Part shown: positions 1-7,989 of the stretch, piece after piece
Layout: each line of letters opens with the position of its first letter
Position numbering within the stretch: position 1 is the stretch's first letter
NCBI GenBank assembly: GCA_018266435.1
Contig: JAFEAL010000001.1
Location: forward strand, 1-64,000
Source of the DNA: Bacteroidota bacterium
Lineage (GTDB): Bacteria; Bacteroidota; Bacteroidia; Cytophagales; Cyclobacteriaceae
Direction: 5' to 3'
DNA length: 64,000 nucleotides
Position numbers and translations under genes: made by a program
Notes under the pieces: model-generated
What the model was told of the DNA's origin: nothing
Databases searched by the model: none
Seen by the model: only the letters and a program-made list of their open reading frames with translations

Positions 1-52
1 CAGGTAAACACACTTTCCAGGCGTGCTCCTTCAACCACTCGGACACCTCTCC
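1..52 (-). tRNA. tRNA-Ser(GGA), 3-prime part cut by window edge
   Basis: The reverse complement begins GGAGAGGTGTCCGAGTGGTT and continues through a serine-type D-arm into an anticodon loop CTGGAAA, so the anticodon is GGA. From memory it closely resembles E. coli tRNA-Ser(GGA). The variable arm starts but is cut off at base 1, so the T-arm and acceptor 3-prime strand lie outside the window. The 5-prime end is placed at 52 from the 7-bp acceptor strand GGAGAGG. Confidence 0.93.
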
Positions 53-67
53 TAAAATTTTAGAGCG

Positions 68-75
68 CAAAACTA
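68..75 (-). promoter_or_regulatory. -7 promoter element for tRNA-Ser
   Basis: The minus strand reads TAGTTTTG, an exact match to the Bacteroidota -7 consensus TAnnTTTG, about 16 bases upstream of the tRNA 5-prime end. No clear -33 TTG is visible. Confidence 0.5.
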
Positions 76-99
76 ACTATTTTTTTATTCTGACTTGTT

Positions 100-107
100 T
101 ATTTTTG
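100..107 (+). promoter_or_regulatory. -7 promoter element for the MFS gene
   Basis: TATTTTTG matches TAnnTTTG and lies 17 bases before the TTG start of the transporter, implying a very short leader. It is divergent from the tRNA-Ser promoter. A -33 element is not obvious. Confidence 0.45.
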
Positions 108-123
108 CCGATAACAATTTTGA

Positions 124-1425
124 TTGGAAAATCTAAACAATTCCCGTACCGTTCGTGCTTGGTGTATGTACGACTGGGCCAACTCAGTTTACTCACTGGT
201 CATCACTTCTGCCATCTTTCCGATTTACTATCAGTCTGTTACTACTTCGCCTGATAGAGGTGATGTGGTCAGTTTTTTGGGCTTTGAAGTAGTTAACTCG
301 GTGTTGTATTCTTATGCCTTATCTTTCTCATTTTTAATTATTGCCCCGTTACTTCCATTATTGTCGGGTATGGCCGATTACACGGGTAACAAAAAAATAT
401 TCATGAAATGTTTTTGCTATACCGGTGGATTGGCTTGCATGGGTTTTTATTTTTTTAACGCATCAACGCTTTATTGGGGTATATTTTGTGTAGTGATGGC
501 GAGCATCGGTTATTCGGGAAGCCTTGTATTTTATGATGCATTTCTGCCGGAGATTGTATCGGCCGACCGGTATGATAAGACGAGTGCAAAAGGCTATTCA
601 TACGGCTACTATGGAAGTGTGTTGATGATGATTGTGGCTTTGGTTTTTATTTTGAAGCCGGATGCATTCGGTTTTGCAGATGCTGGCTCGGCTACCCGGT
701 TCTCATTTTTATTAGTAGGCCTGTGGTGGATTGGCTTTGCGCAAATTCCTTTTGCGTTGTTGCCCGATAACCCCTTTCACCGCCACCCGGGTAAACAAAA
801 ACTGATGAAGGGGTATTATGAACTGGTAAAGGTTTGGAGTAGCCTGAAAGAAAATCGCAATATCAAGTTTTACATTTTATCGTATTTCTTCTACAACATG
901 GGAGTGCAAACCGTAATGTATTTGGCCGCTACATTTGGAGCGAAAGAATTAAAATTGCCTGATTTTAAATTAATTGCCACGGTGCTGCTCATTCAATTAG
1001 TAGCAGCCGTTGGAGCAAATGTGTTTGCCCGTTTTTCCGAGAGAAGGGGTAACCGGATGGCGTTAATTACCATGATTTGTTTTTGGATTCTGATTTGCTT
1101 CGCTGCCTATTTCATTAATCACGAATATCAGTTTTATGCAGTCGCGTTAGCCGTGGGTTTGGTGATGGGGGGAATTCAGGCGCTTTCGCGCGCCACCTAT
1201 TCAAAATTGATTCCACAAAATGCCATTCAGCATGCCTCGTACTTTAGTTTCTTTGATGTAACGTTTAATCTGTCAGTGGTGGTGGGTACTTTCAGCTATG
1301 GACTGATTGAACAACTTACCGGAAGTATGCGCAACAGCACGTTGGCATTGGCTTCGTATTTTGTAGTTGGGTTAATCTTATTTCTGAACGTAAAATCGAA
1401 AGAAATAACCAGAAGCCATCACTAA
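124..1425 (+). CDS. MFS transporter, UMF1/Atg22-like family
   Basis: 433-residue multi-spanning inner-membrane protein. The N-terminal motif MYDWANSVYSLVI and the later YDAFLPEI are hallmarks of the UMF1 family (Atg22-like branch of the major facilitator superfamily), and about 12 hydrophobic segments can be traced. The start is TTG; no in-frame ATG lies between it and the conserved YDWANS motif. Atg22 relatives export amino acids in yeast vacuoles, but the bacterial substrate is unknown. It stands alone behind its own -7 element, divergent from tRNA-Ser, and is followed by a 130-bp stretch in which nothing was recognised before a convergent hydrolase gene. Confidence 0.85.
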   Translation: MENLNNSRTVRAWCMYDWANSVYSLVITSAIFPIYYQSVTTSPDRGDVVSFLGFEVVNSVLYSYALSFSFLIIAPLLPLLSGMADYTGNKKIFMKCFCYTGGLACMGFYFFNASTLYWGIFCVVMASIGYSGSLVFYDAFLPEIVSADRYDKTSAKGYSYGYYGSVLMMIVALVFILKPDAFGFADAGSATRFSFLLVGLWWIGFAQIPFALLPDNPFHRHPGKQKLMKGYYELVKVWSSLKENRNIKFYILSYFFYNMGVQTVMYLAATFGAKELKLPDFKLIATVLLIQLVAAVGANVFARFSERRGNRMALITMICFWILICFAAYFINHEYQFYAVALAVGLVMGGIQALSRATYSKLIPQNAIQHASYFSFFDVTFNLSVVVGTFSYGLIEQLTGSMRNSTLALASYFVVGLILFLNVKSKEITRSHH

Positions 1426-1557
1426 TGATACACGCGTCTTGGTGAACGGAGTAAAGCAATCGCAAATTTGCAATAAGAATGGAGTAATACTTCGGTTGTT
1501 CCTCACTCGCAAAGCCGCACCAAGTATCTTTTGAGATGAGTTCGCTAGAGATAAAAA

Positions 1558-2706
1558 TTATTTTCCGCCAAGACTTGCTGTTACTTTTTTAACAAACTCC
1601 CCCGCTTTGTTAGGGGCTAGCCAACGGGCAACAATTATTAAATCACGTTCCTGGTCAATAAAGATGAAGTTTCCGCCAAACCCATTGGCATAAAATATAT
1701 TTTTTGAAATATCGCCAAGCTGATGTTCTTCATTCAACCACCACATAAACCCGTAAGATTTATTGGCTGCCGAGGGTTGACACGACATCTTGATCCATTT
1801 CTCCGAAACCAGTTGTTGATTTTTCCATTTTCCGTTTCGTGCCAAGAGTAACCCAAACCGGCCCTGATCCATTGTGTTGATGAAAAGCCCACCCCCAAAA
1901 TGCCCGCCTCCGCTCACAGATTGTATCATCAGACCGTCCATGGGTACATACGAATTTTCATACCCGTACCAACGCCAGGTAGGTGAGGCACCTATCGGAT
2001 CCATGATTTTCTCTTTCAACACAATGGGCAAAGGTTTTCTTACTACCTGCAACAATGAATAGGCGAGAAGATTTACCCGTACATCGTTGTATTCAAAGGT
2101 GCTTCCAGGCTCAAGTAATTTTCTGTTTTTCCACTCGTCAATGCCACCCTGCCTGGGCGGACGATCAGCCCAATCACATTGATCAAATAAACACCCTGAC
2201 CAATCTGATGACTGCGTGAGCAAATGTCGCCAGGTGATTTTAGCATTGTGCTCCCCATCAAATTTTTCTTCTACATAATCACCTGCGGGTTCATCTACAT
2301 TTTTGATCAAATGCGCATCATACGCTACCCCTGCAACCGTAGAGAGAAAACTCTTTGTTACGCTGAAGGTCATGTCTACGCGCTTAACATCGCCCCATTG
2401 TGCAGCGATGTATCCGTTTTTGATAATTAAACCATTTGGTTTTCCGCGCGGTTTCATTGGGCCGGCAATTTTGTAGCCCGGTTCATTGGCATAAGCTTTT
2501 AAGTTTGCAATGCGCAGGTCAACATCGGTTTGGGTTTCGTTTTGCAGCGCAAACTTTACAGCACTGTCAAGCAGGGCTGCATTTATTTTTAATTCGCCAG
2601 GCTTTTTAGTTTGCCAAATGGAATCAGGATAGTAGGGATTTTGCCCGAAGAGCTTGGCGGAGAGCAGGACATAAAAAAAGAATAGAGGAACGCATTTCTT
2701 TTTCAT
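1558..2706 (-). CDS. serine hydrolase, beta-lactamase/AmpC fold (exported)
   Basis: 382 residues with a signal peptide (MKKKCVPLFFFYVLLSAKLFG). The nucleophile motif SxxK is S115-V-T-K118, followed by a YND tripeptide near 206 in the position of the usual YxN, and a C-terminal NGFGG segment in place of the KTG box. This is the general class C beta-lactamase / penicillin-binding-protein-like family, whose members include esterases and peptidases, so a role in beta-lactam resistance should not be assumed. It probably acts in the periplasm. The gene follows the AMP nucleosidase gene by 22 bp and may be cotranscribed with it. Confidence 0.85.
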   Translation of the reverse strand: MKKKCVPLFFFYVLLSAKLFGQNPYYPDSIWQTKKPGELKINAALLDSAVKFALQNETQTDVDLRIANLKAYANEPGYKIAGPMKPRGKPNGLIIKNGYIAAQWGDVKRVDMTFSVTKSFLSTVAGVAYDAHLIKNVDEPAGDYVEEKFDGEHNAKITWRHLLTQSSDWSGCLFDQCDWADRPPRQGGIDEWKNRKLLEPGSTFEYNDVRVNLLAYSLLQVVRKPLPIVLKEKIMDPIGASPTWRWYGYENSYVPMDGLMIQSVSGGGHFGGGLFINTMDQGRFGLLLARNGKWKNQQLVSEKWIKMSCQPSAANKSYGFMWWLNEEHQLGDISKNIFYANGFGGNFIFIDQERDLIIVARWLAPNKAGEFVKKVTASLGGK

Positions 2707-2728
2707 GCTGAAAAATTTACGAATTGAA

Positions 2729-3499
2729 TCAATACTGTAAATGCTTCACCGTCATTCCATTATTGATAAGTTGTTTGAGTGAGTCAATTCCAATTTTCAC
2801 ATGTAAGTCTACAAAGTTGGAAGTTACTTTGTGGTCACTGGCCTCGGTCTTCACACCATCAGGCACCATGGGCTGATCAGAGACCAACAGCAGTGCGCCT
2901 GCCGGTATTTCATTGTAAAATGCGGTTGAAAAAATGGTGGCTGTTTCCATATCAATACCCATAGCACGGATTTTTACCAGGTATTCTTTAAAATGTTCAT
3001 CCCATTCCCACACTCTGCGGTTTGTTGTATAAACAGTTCCTGTCCAATAATCCTGATTGTAATCACGAATGGTAGTAGAGATGGCTTTCTGCAAGGCGAA
3101 GGCGGGAAGTGACGGTACTTCAGGAGGAAAATAATCGTTAGACGTTCCTTCTCCGCGAATGGCCGCGATGGGAAGGATCAGGTCGCCAATTTCATTTTTC
3201 TTTTTTAGTCCACCACACTTACCCAGAAATAAGCATGCCTTGGGCATGATGGCGGTGAGGCAATCCATGATGGTGGCCGCATTAGGGCTGCCCATACCAA
3301 AGTTGACGATGGTAATACCTTGTGCCGTGGCACTGAGCATGGCTTTGTCTTCGCCACAGACCGGCACATCGTGCCATTCGGCAAACTTGCGTACATAGTT
3401 ATCAAAATTGGTGAGTAAAATATACTGCCCAAAGTCTTTCAAGGGCACACCGGTATAGCGCGGCAGCCAGTTTTCTACAATTTCTTTTTTAGTTTTCAT
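2729..3499 (-). CDS. amn: AMP nucleosidase
   Basis: 256 residues of the PNP/UDP phosphorylase superfamily. Segments FGMGSPNAATIMD, LGKCGGL and GIDMETATIFS (the Met-Glu that contacts ribose, as in MTAN/PNP enzymes) are clear. It matches the short AMP nucleosidase form of Bacteroidota, which hydrolyses AMP to adenine and ribose 5-phosphate in the cytoplasm and lacks the N-terminal regulatory domain of E. coli Amn. The start is the ATG at 3499; the longer frame opens with a TTG whose extra residues do not resemble the family. The head faces the PD-(D/E)xK gene across 89 bp. Confidence 0.87.
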   Translation of the reverse strand: MKTKKEIVENWLPRYTGVPLKDFGQYILLTNFDNYVRKFAEWHDVPVCGEDKAMLSATAQGITIVNFGMGSPNAATIMDCLTAIMPKACLFLGKCGGLKKKNEIGDLILPIAAIRGEGTSNDYFPPEVPSLPAFALQKAISTTIRDYNQDYWTGTVYTTNRRVWEWDEHFKEYLVKIRAMGIDMETATIFSTAFYNEIPAGALLLVSDQPMVPDGVKTEASDHKVTSNFVDLHVKIGIDSLKQLINNGMTVKHLQY

Positions 3500-3552
3500 A
3501 CGATATATCAAAATTCCGGATTCTAAATTCAAAATCTTGAAAGATCAAAATG

Positions 3553-3560
3553 TACTTTTG
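3553..3560 (+). promoter_or_regulatory. -7 promoter element for the 3589 gene
   Basis: TACTTTTG matches TAnnTTTG, 28 bases upstream of the ATG at 3589. No -33 TTG at the right spacing was seen. Confidence 0.4.
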
Positions 3561-3588
3561 AATCTTAAATTTCGAATGATAAACTCCG

Positions 3589-4032
3589 ATGTACAAACTC
3601 AATCTGCCAACTTTTGATGTTTCGTTGAAGAAAGAGCATGGCAAAGTATGGATTTTTGATGTGATTCGAAAAAAATACCTTGTACTCACACCCGAAGAAT
3701 GGGTGAGGCAACATGTAATCCATTATTTGATAACCGAAATGAAATACCCGAAATCGCTTTTTCGTATTGAAGGAAGCCTGACGTATAACAAACTACAGAA
3801 GCGATCAGATATATTAATTCACGACCGGTCAGGCAAACCGTGGTTGCTCATCGAATGCAAATCACCGACTATTAAACTCACCCAAAAAGCATTTAACCAG
3901 GTAGCGGTTTACAACATGACGCTCGGAGCAAAATACCTGGCGGTTACCAACGGCATGGCTCATTTTTATTTTGAAGCCGGGCAGCCGGGCAGGGAAGCAA
4001 AAATACTTCAGGTATTGCCTCAGTTTGAATAA
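3589..4032 (+). CDS. HsdR N-terminal-type PD-(D/E)xK protein
   Basis: 147 residues resembling the type I restriction R-protein N-terminal domain (HSDR_N family). The nuclease-fold residues are visible: D74 in KRSDILI, E89-C-K91 in LLIECKS, and a QxxxY helix (Q104, Y108). The catalytic set therefore appears intact. No HsdM, HsdS or motor domain is near, so this is not a restriction system; single-domain versions are common in Bacteroidota, and their function is not established. The helicase gene follows 78 bp downstream on the same strand. Confidence 0.8.
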   Translation: MYKLNLPTFDVSLKKEHGKVWIFDVIRKKYLVLTPEEWVRQHVIHYLITEMKYPKSLFRIEGSLTYNKLQKRSDILIHDRSGKPWLLIECKSPTIKLTQKAFNQVAVYNMTLGAKYLAVTNGMAHFYFEAGQPGREAKILQVLPQFE

Positions 4033-4110
4033 TGAGAGAGAATGATACCCCTGTGTTTCAGGTGGTGCACAGTCAAACATATAATTTGCGACCCCGTAAC
4101 CTAAACCAGC

Positions 4111-6057
4111 ATGTCTTCTAAAGAACAGTTAAAGCACACCTATCAGCTTCTTCAGCTTGAACGGCAGGCTGACCTTGAGCAATACCGGCAAAAGGTATTG
4201 ATGCACTCGCTGCATGACCGTGTGAAAGAAGGTGTAACCTGGTATCCGGTGCGTTTGTTGCGCGACTATGTAGGCACGGGCGAACGCATCATGATTGAAA
4301 TAGAAAAAACCAACACACGCCATCAGCCACATTCATTCCAAAGTGGAAAAGCCGTAAACTTATTTACCAATGCTTCCGGCAAGCCCGGGAAGCAACACGT
4401 GAGCGGAGTGGTTAATTATGTGATGGAAAACTCAATGACCATTACCCTGAATGGCGATGACTTGCCCGACTGGATTGATGCCGGCTCGCTGGGTGTAGAC
4501 GTGATGTTTGATGAAATGACATACCGCGAAATGGAATACGCGCTTCGTAAAGTGATGGAGGCAGAAGATAACCGGGTAGCTGAATTGAGGGAAATACTTC
4601 TTGGTATTGACCACTTGTTACCGGGTACAGAAAAACCAATCAACAGCCAGAATTCAGCATCTGGTATTCAACCTTCGGTATCCGTTTTACTAAACAACAG
4701 TCAACGAGAGTCAGTACAAAATATATTGACGGCACGTGATGTTGCCTTCATTCACGGCCCGCCCGGTACAGGAAAGACCACCACGCTGGTTGAAGTAATC
4801 CGGCTGACTATTCAGCAAGAACATCAAGTACTGGTCTGCACACCAAGTAATGCTGCCGTGGATTTATTAGTTGAGAAGTTGAGTGCCATGAATTTGAATA
4901 CCGTGCGCATTGGCCACCCGGCCCGCGTTACCGAGCAGTCGCTTGACAAAACATTGGATGCACGAATATCGGCACATCCTCATTTTGGCGAATTGCGCGC
5001 GTTACGAAGAAAAATGGAGCAACTCCGTCATCAATCCGGTCAATACAAAAGAAATTTCGGTCACTTCGAGCGCGAGCAGCGAAAAATGTTGCGCGATGAG
5101 GTAAAGGCCATGAAAGCGGATGCTGACCTGTTGGAGTTTTACATCGTTACCGATTTGCTCAACCAGGCCGAAGCCATCTGTTGTACACTGGTGGGTTCGT
5201 CTCACCCCTCATTGAAAGGAAGAAAATTCAAAACCGTATTCATTGACGAAGCCGGGCAAGCACTTGAACCAGCCTGCTGGATACCGTTGCTGCGGTCACA
5301 ACGAGTGATTTTTGCCGGAGATCATTGTCAACTCCCACCTACGATCAAATCATTTGAAGCAGCAAAGCAAGGCTTATCAAAAACATTGTTTGAAAAGGGT
5401 ATTGAAAAATTTCCTCAGCTTGCTTCGATGCTGCAAGTACAATACCGTATGCACGAATCCATTATGGAGTTTTCATCGCAGTATTTTTACAAAGGTCAGT
5501 TGATTGCACATGGTTCCGTTAAACATGAATTGCTTCGCCCACATGAACAGCCCATCGAATTTATTGATACGGCCGGCTGTGGATATGACGAAAAGCAAGA
5601 CCCCGAAACGCTGAGCCGGTACAATTCATCTGAAGCTGAACTTTTGATTCACCAGGTAGAGCGGTTGGTAGAATTAGTAGGTGTTTCATCGTGGCTGGAT
5701 GAAAAAATTACCCTGGGCATCATTACCCCATACAGCGCTCAGGTAGATCGTCTTCAGCGGCTGGCCGAAACTTCAGAAATTTTAGAACCCATTCACCGGC
5801 TCATTTCCATCAATACGGTAGATGCGTTTCAGGGGCAAGAGCGCGATGCCATAGCCATCAGTTTTGTGCGCAGCAACGACCGGGCTGAAGTAGGCTTTCT
5901 GGCCGACATCCGCAGAACGAATGTAGCCATGACACGGGCCAGAAAAAAACTGATCATGGTAGGCGACAGCGCCACCTTGGGCGCCCATCCGTTTTATGCT
6001 CAACTGATTGACTTTTTACAACAAAAAGGATTTTATACGAGTGTGTATTCGTTATAG
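4111..6057 (+). CDS. UPF1/IGHMBP2-like SF1 DNA/RNA helicase
   Basis: 648 residues. An N-terminal beta-rich region (about 1-200) precedes the two RecA-like domains. Walker A is GPPGTGKTTT near 217, motif II is FIDEAGQALEP, motif III is FAGDHCQLPPT, and the C-terminal motifs include VQYRMHESIMEFSS, TVDAFQGQERDAI and TNVAMTRARKKL. This is the SF1B UPF1-like family (IGHMBP2/SMUBP2 type), an ATP-driven 5-prime to 3-prime nucleic-acid translocase acting in the cytoplasm. It is widespread in Bacteroidota, and its cellular role is not settled. It lies between a PD-(D/E)xK gene and a small exported protein. Confidence 0.88.
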   Translation: MSSKEQLKHTYQLLQLERQADLEQYRQKVLMHSLHDRVKEGVTWYPVRLLRDYVGTGERIMIEIEKTNTRHQPHSFQSGKAVNLFTNASGKPGKQHVSGVVNYVMENSMTITLNGDDLPDWIDAGSLGVDVMFDEMTYREMEYALRKVMEAEDNRVAELREILLGIDHLLPGTEKPINSQNSASGIQPSVSVLLNNSQRESVQNILTARDVAFIHGPPGTGKTTTLVEVIRLTIQQEHQVLVCTPSNAAVDLLVEKLSAMNLNTVRIGHPARVTEQSLDKTLDARISAHPHFGELRALRRKMEQLRHQSGQYKRNFGHFEREQRKMLRDEVKAMKADADLLEFYIVTDLLNQAEAICCTLVGSSHPSLKGRKFKTVFIDEAGQALEPACWIPLLRSQRVIFAGDHCQLPPTIKSFEAAKQGLSKTLFEKGIEKFPQLASMLQVQYRMHESIMEFSSQYFYKGQLIAHGSVKHELLRPHEQPIEFIDTAGCGYDEKQDPETLSRYNSSEAELLIHQVERLVELVGVSSWLDEKITLGIITPYSAQVDRLQRLAETSEILEPIHRLISINTVDAFQGQERDAIAISFVRSNDRAEVGFLADIRRTNVAMTRARKKLIMVGDSATLGAHPFYAQLIDFLQQKGFYTSVYSL

Positions 6058-6066
6058 CAGAGTTGT

Positions 6067-6074
6067 TATTTTTG
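6067..6074 (+). promoter_or_regulatory. -7 promoter element upstream of 6094 gene
   Basis: TATTTTTG is an exact TAnnTTTG match lying just after the helicase stop and 20 bases before the next ATG. It suggests that 6094-7922 can be transcribed separately. Confidence 0.45.
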
Positions 6075-6093
6075 TACTTTAAACGAATCAACT

Positions 6094-6438
6094 ATGAAAC
6101 TGCTTGCTGTTATTTTTCTGCTACAATTTGGATTGATTTATAACCCAATCCAACTTTTTAACACCTCGCTTACCGTAACCGTACGTGATGAACTGGGCAA
6201 TACCGTTGAGGGGGTTTCGGTAAAAATCTTTGAGAAGCAAGAAGACTTTACCAAAGAAGTAAATGCTGTGGAAGAAGCCACCACCGATAAGAAAGGAATT
6301 GCCAAATTTAAAAAGCTGAAACCTGAGTCGTATTTTATCTTATGCCGCAAAGGAGATAAAGACAATGTAGGCGGAGGGGAGAAGGTAGGCCAACTTAAAA
6401 AGGGCGAGTTCAACAAAGTTACCGTTGTTATCCAGTAG
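6094..6438 (+). CDS. small exported carboxypeptidase-regulatory-like (Ig-fold) protein
   Basis: 114 residues. An N-terminal hydrophobic segment (MKLLAVIFLLQFGLIY) looks like a signal peptide. The remainder has the pattern of a CarboxypepD_reg/CNA-B-like beta-sandwich: LTVTVRDELGNTVEGVSVKI, then an acidic turn and GIAKFKKLKPESYFILC. Proteins of this kind are usually structural or binding modules; no catalytic residues are apparent. Its stop at 6436-6438 is followed after one base by a GTG of the NUDIX gene, so the two are probably translationally coupled. Confidence 0.7.
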   Translation: MKLLAVIFLLQFGLIYNPIQLFNTSLTVTVRDELGNTVEGVSVKIFEKQEDFTKEVNAVEEATTDKKGIAKFKKLKPESYFILCRKGDKDNVGGGEKVGQLKKGEFNKVTVVIQ

Positions 6439-6439
6439 C

Positions 6440-6973
6440 GTGGAGCGGACTGACCTGATCCGGGCTCTTCAAACCTATGAAACGAGGTTTACTGAAGAGC
6501 ACACTTTTATTCCTTCTTTTTTGGATTTGCTAACCCACACAGATTGTTATCAACGAACTCACTTGCCGGGTCATATCACCGGCTCAGCCTGGATCGTAAA
6601 TCAATCTCAAACAAAATCATTGTTGGTACACCACGGTAAATTGAACCGATGGATGCAGCCGGGCGGCCATGCCGATGGCGATGAAAATATTTTTAGTGTG
6701 GCGCTGAAAGAAGCCGAAGAAGAAACAGGACTGACTAGTTTTAAAAAAACTGAATCAATTTTTGATATTGATATTCACATAATCCCGGCCCGGAAAGATT
6801 TTCCTGAGCATTTACATTTTGATGTACGTTTTATGTTCACCGCTAATGAAAAAGATGAAATTACAGTGAGCGATGAATCGCACGATGTAAAATGGATTGC
6901 ATTTGATGAAATGGAAAAATATACTTCTGAGCGATCGGTTTTGCGGATGAAAGAAAAAATACTGTGTGGCTGA
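6440..6973 (+). CDS. NUDIX hydrolase
   Basis: About 177 residues. The Nudix box lies in the GGHADGDENI...LKEAEEETGL stretch (GX5EX7REUXEEXGU pattern with Lys in place of the usual Arg: K-E-A-E-E-E-T-G). Such enzymes cleave nucleoside diphosphates linked to another moiety, and the substrate cannot be read from sequence. The start is uncertain: TTG at 6425 would overlap the previous gene, while GTG at 6440 sits one base after its stop and is preferred. The end overlaps the Sua5 start by 8 bp, indicating an operon. Confidence 0.83.
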   Translation: MERTDLIRALQTYETRFTEEHTFIPSFLDLLTHTDCYQRTHLPGHITGSAWIVNQSQTKSLLVHHGKLNRWMQPGGHADGDENIFSVALKEAEEETGLTSFKKTESIFDIDIHIIPARKDFPEHLHFDVRFMFTANEKDEITVSDESHDVKWIAFDEMEKYTSERSVLRMKEKILCG

Positions 6974-7922
6974 GATTGGAAAAGATATTGCCAAAGCAAA
7001 AACATTGCTTGAAGAAGGAAAGCTGGTGGCTATACCAACTGAAACGGTATATGGCCTGGCGGCCAATGCACTCGATGTGCAAGCAGTAACCAAAATTTTT
7101 AAAGTCAAAGACCGTCCATATTTTGATCCGCTAATCGTACATGTTTCTGATGCTGGCGCTATCATAAACTACTCTGTCCAAGTTCCGGCCAAAGCAAAGT
7201 TATTAATTGATCTATTCTGGCCTGGGCCTCTTACTGTTTTACTAGAAAAAAAAGGTAAAATCCCCGATTTGGTTACTTCCGGCCTCGATCGGGTAGGGCT
7301 TCGCTGCCCCAATCATCCGCTTACGCGACAGCTACTCAAGTCTCTTGCGTTTCCACTGGCAGCACCAAGCGCCAATCCGTTTGGGTACATCAGCCCCACA
7401 AGACCTGAGCATGTAAACGATCAACTTGGAAATAAAATTGAATACATTTTAGATGGCGGTGAATGTAATGTAGGAATTGAATCAACCATTATCGGGTTTG
7501 ACAATGATCAGGTTATCATCTACCGCGTAGGCGGTTTGAGTGTTGAGGCCATTGAATCTGTAGCGGGAAAAGTAATTATAAATGCACCGTCTGCTGCCCA
7601 TCTCAATTTACCCGGGCAGTTGCTTAGCCACTATGCTCCCCGTAAGCCACTGGTAGTGGGCAGCATTGACAAACTGCTTGAAAAACATTTTTCAAACTCA
7701 ATCGGAGTTTTAACTTTTCAAAAAAAATATCACGCAGAGGTTATCAAAAAACAAATTGTGCTATCGACTTCAGGAAATTTAGAAGAAGCAGCACAGAAAT
7801 TATTTTCAGCCATGCGAGAGATGGATCAATCAGGTGTTGACCTGATTCTTGCCGAGGAAGTACCCAATGTAGGGCTGGGTAGAGCAATCAATGACCGGCT
7901 AAGAAGAGCTTCTCATAAATAA
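6966..7922 (+). CDS. sua5: L-threonylcarbamoyladenylate synthase, long Sua5 form
   Basis: 318 residues, so the long form with the extra C-terminal Sua5 domain (E. coli TsaC is about 190). The YrdC-domain motifs are IPTETVYGLAANA, the K-x-R pair in KVKDRPYFDPLIVHV, and APSANPFGYISPT. The C-terminal domain begins after a PGQLLSHYAPRKPL linker. It makes threonylcarbamoyl-AMP for the t6A37 tRNA modification. The GTG start overlaps the NUDIX stop by 8 bp and gives the family-like N-terminus MAEIGKDI. Confidence 0.93.
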   Translation: MAEIGKDIAKAKTLLEEGKLVAIPTETVYGLAANALDVQAVTKIFKVKDRPYFDPLIVHVSDAGAIINYSVQVPAKAKLLIDLFWPGPLTVLLEKKGKIPDLVTSGLDRVGLRCPNHPLTRQLLKSLAFPLAAPSANPFGYISPTRPEHVNDQLGNKIEYILDGGECNVGIESTIIGFDNDQVIIYRVGGLSVEAIESVAGKVIINAPSAAHLNLPGQLLSHYAPRKPLVVGSIDKLLEKHFSNSIGVLTFQKKYHAEVIKKQIVLSTSGNLEEAAQKLFSAMREMDQSGVDLILAEEVPNVGLGRAINDRLRRASHK

Positions 7923-7989
7923 TGACTCAATCATACAATCTCATTTTAGGTTTTCATCTCTTTTCCTAACTTGTAGAAAATCATTTATT

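Noticed and set aside
1558-2706. Beta-lactamase resistance gene
   Set aside because: SxxK serine hydrolases of this fold are mostly esterases or peptidases, and the YxN and KTG motifs are altered.
3589-4032. HsdR N-terminal domain as part of a type I restriction system
   Set aside because: No HsdM, HsdS or motor domain occurs nearby; single-domain HSDR_N proteins are common in this phylum.
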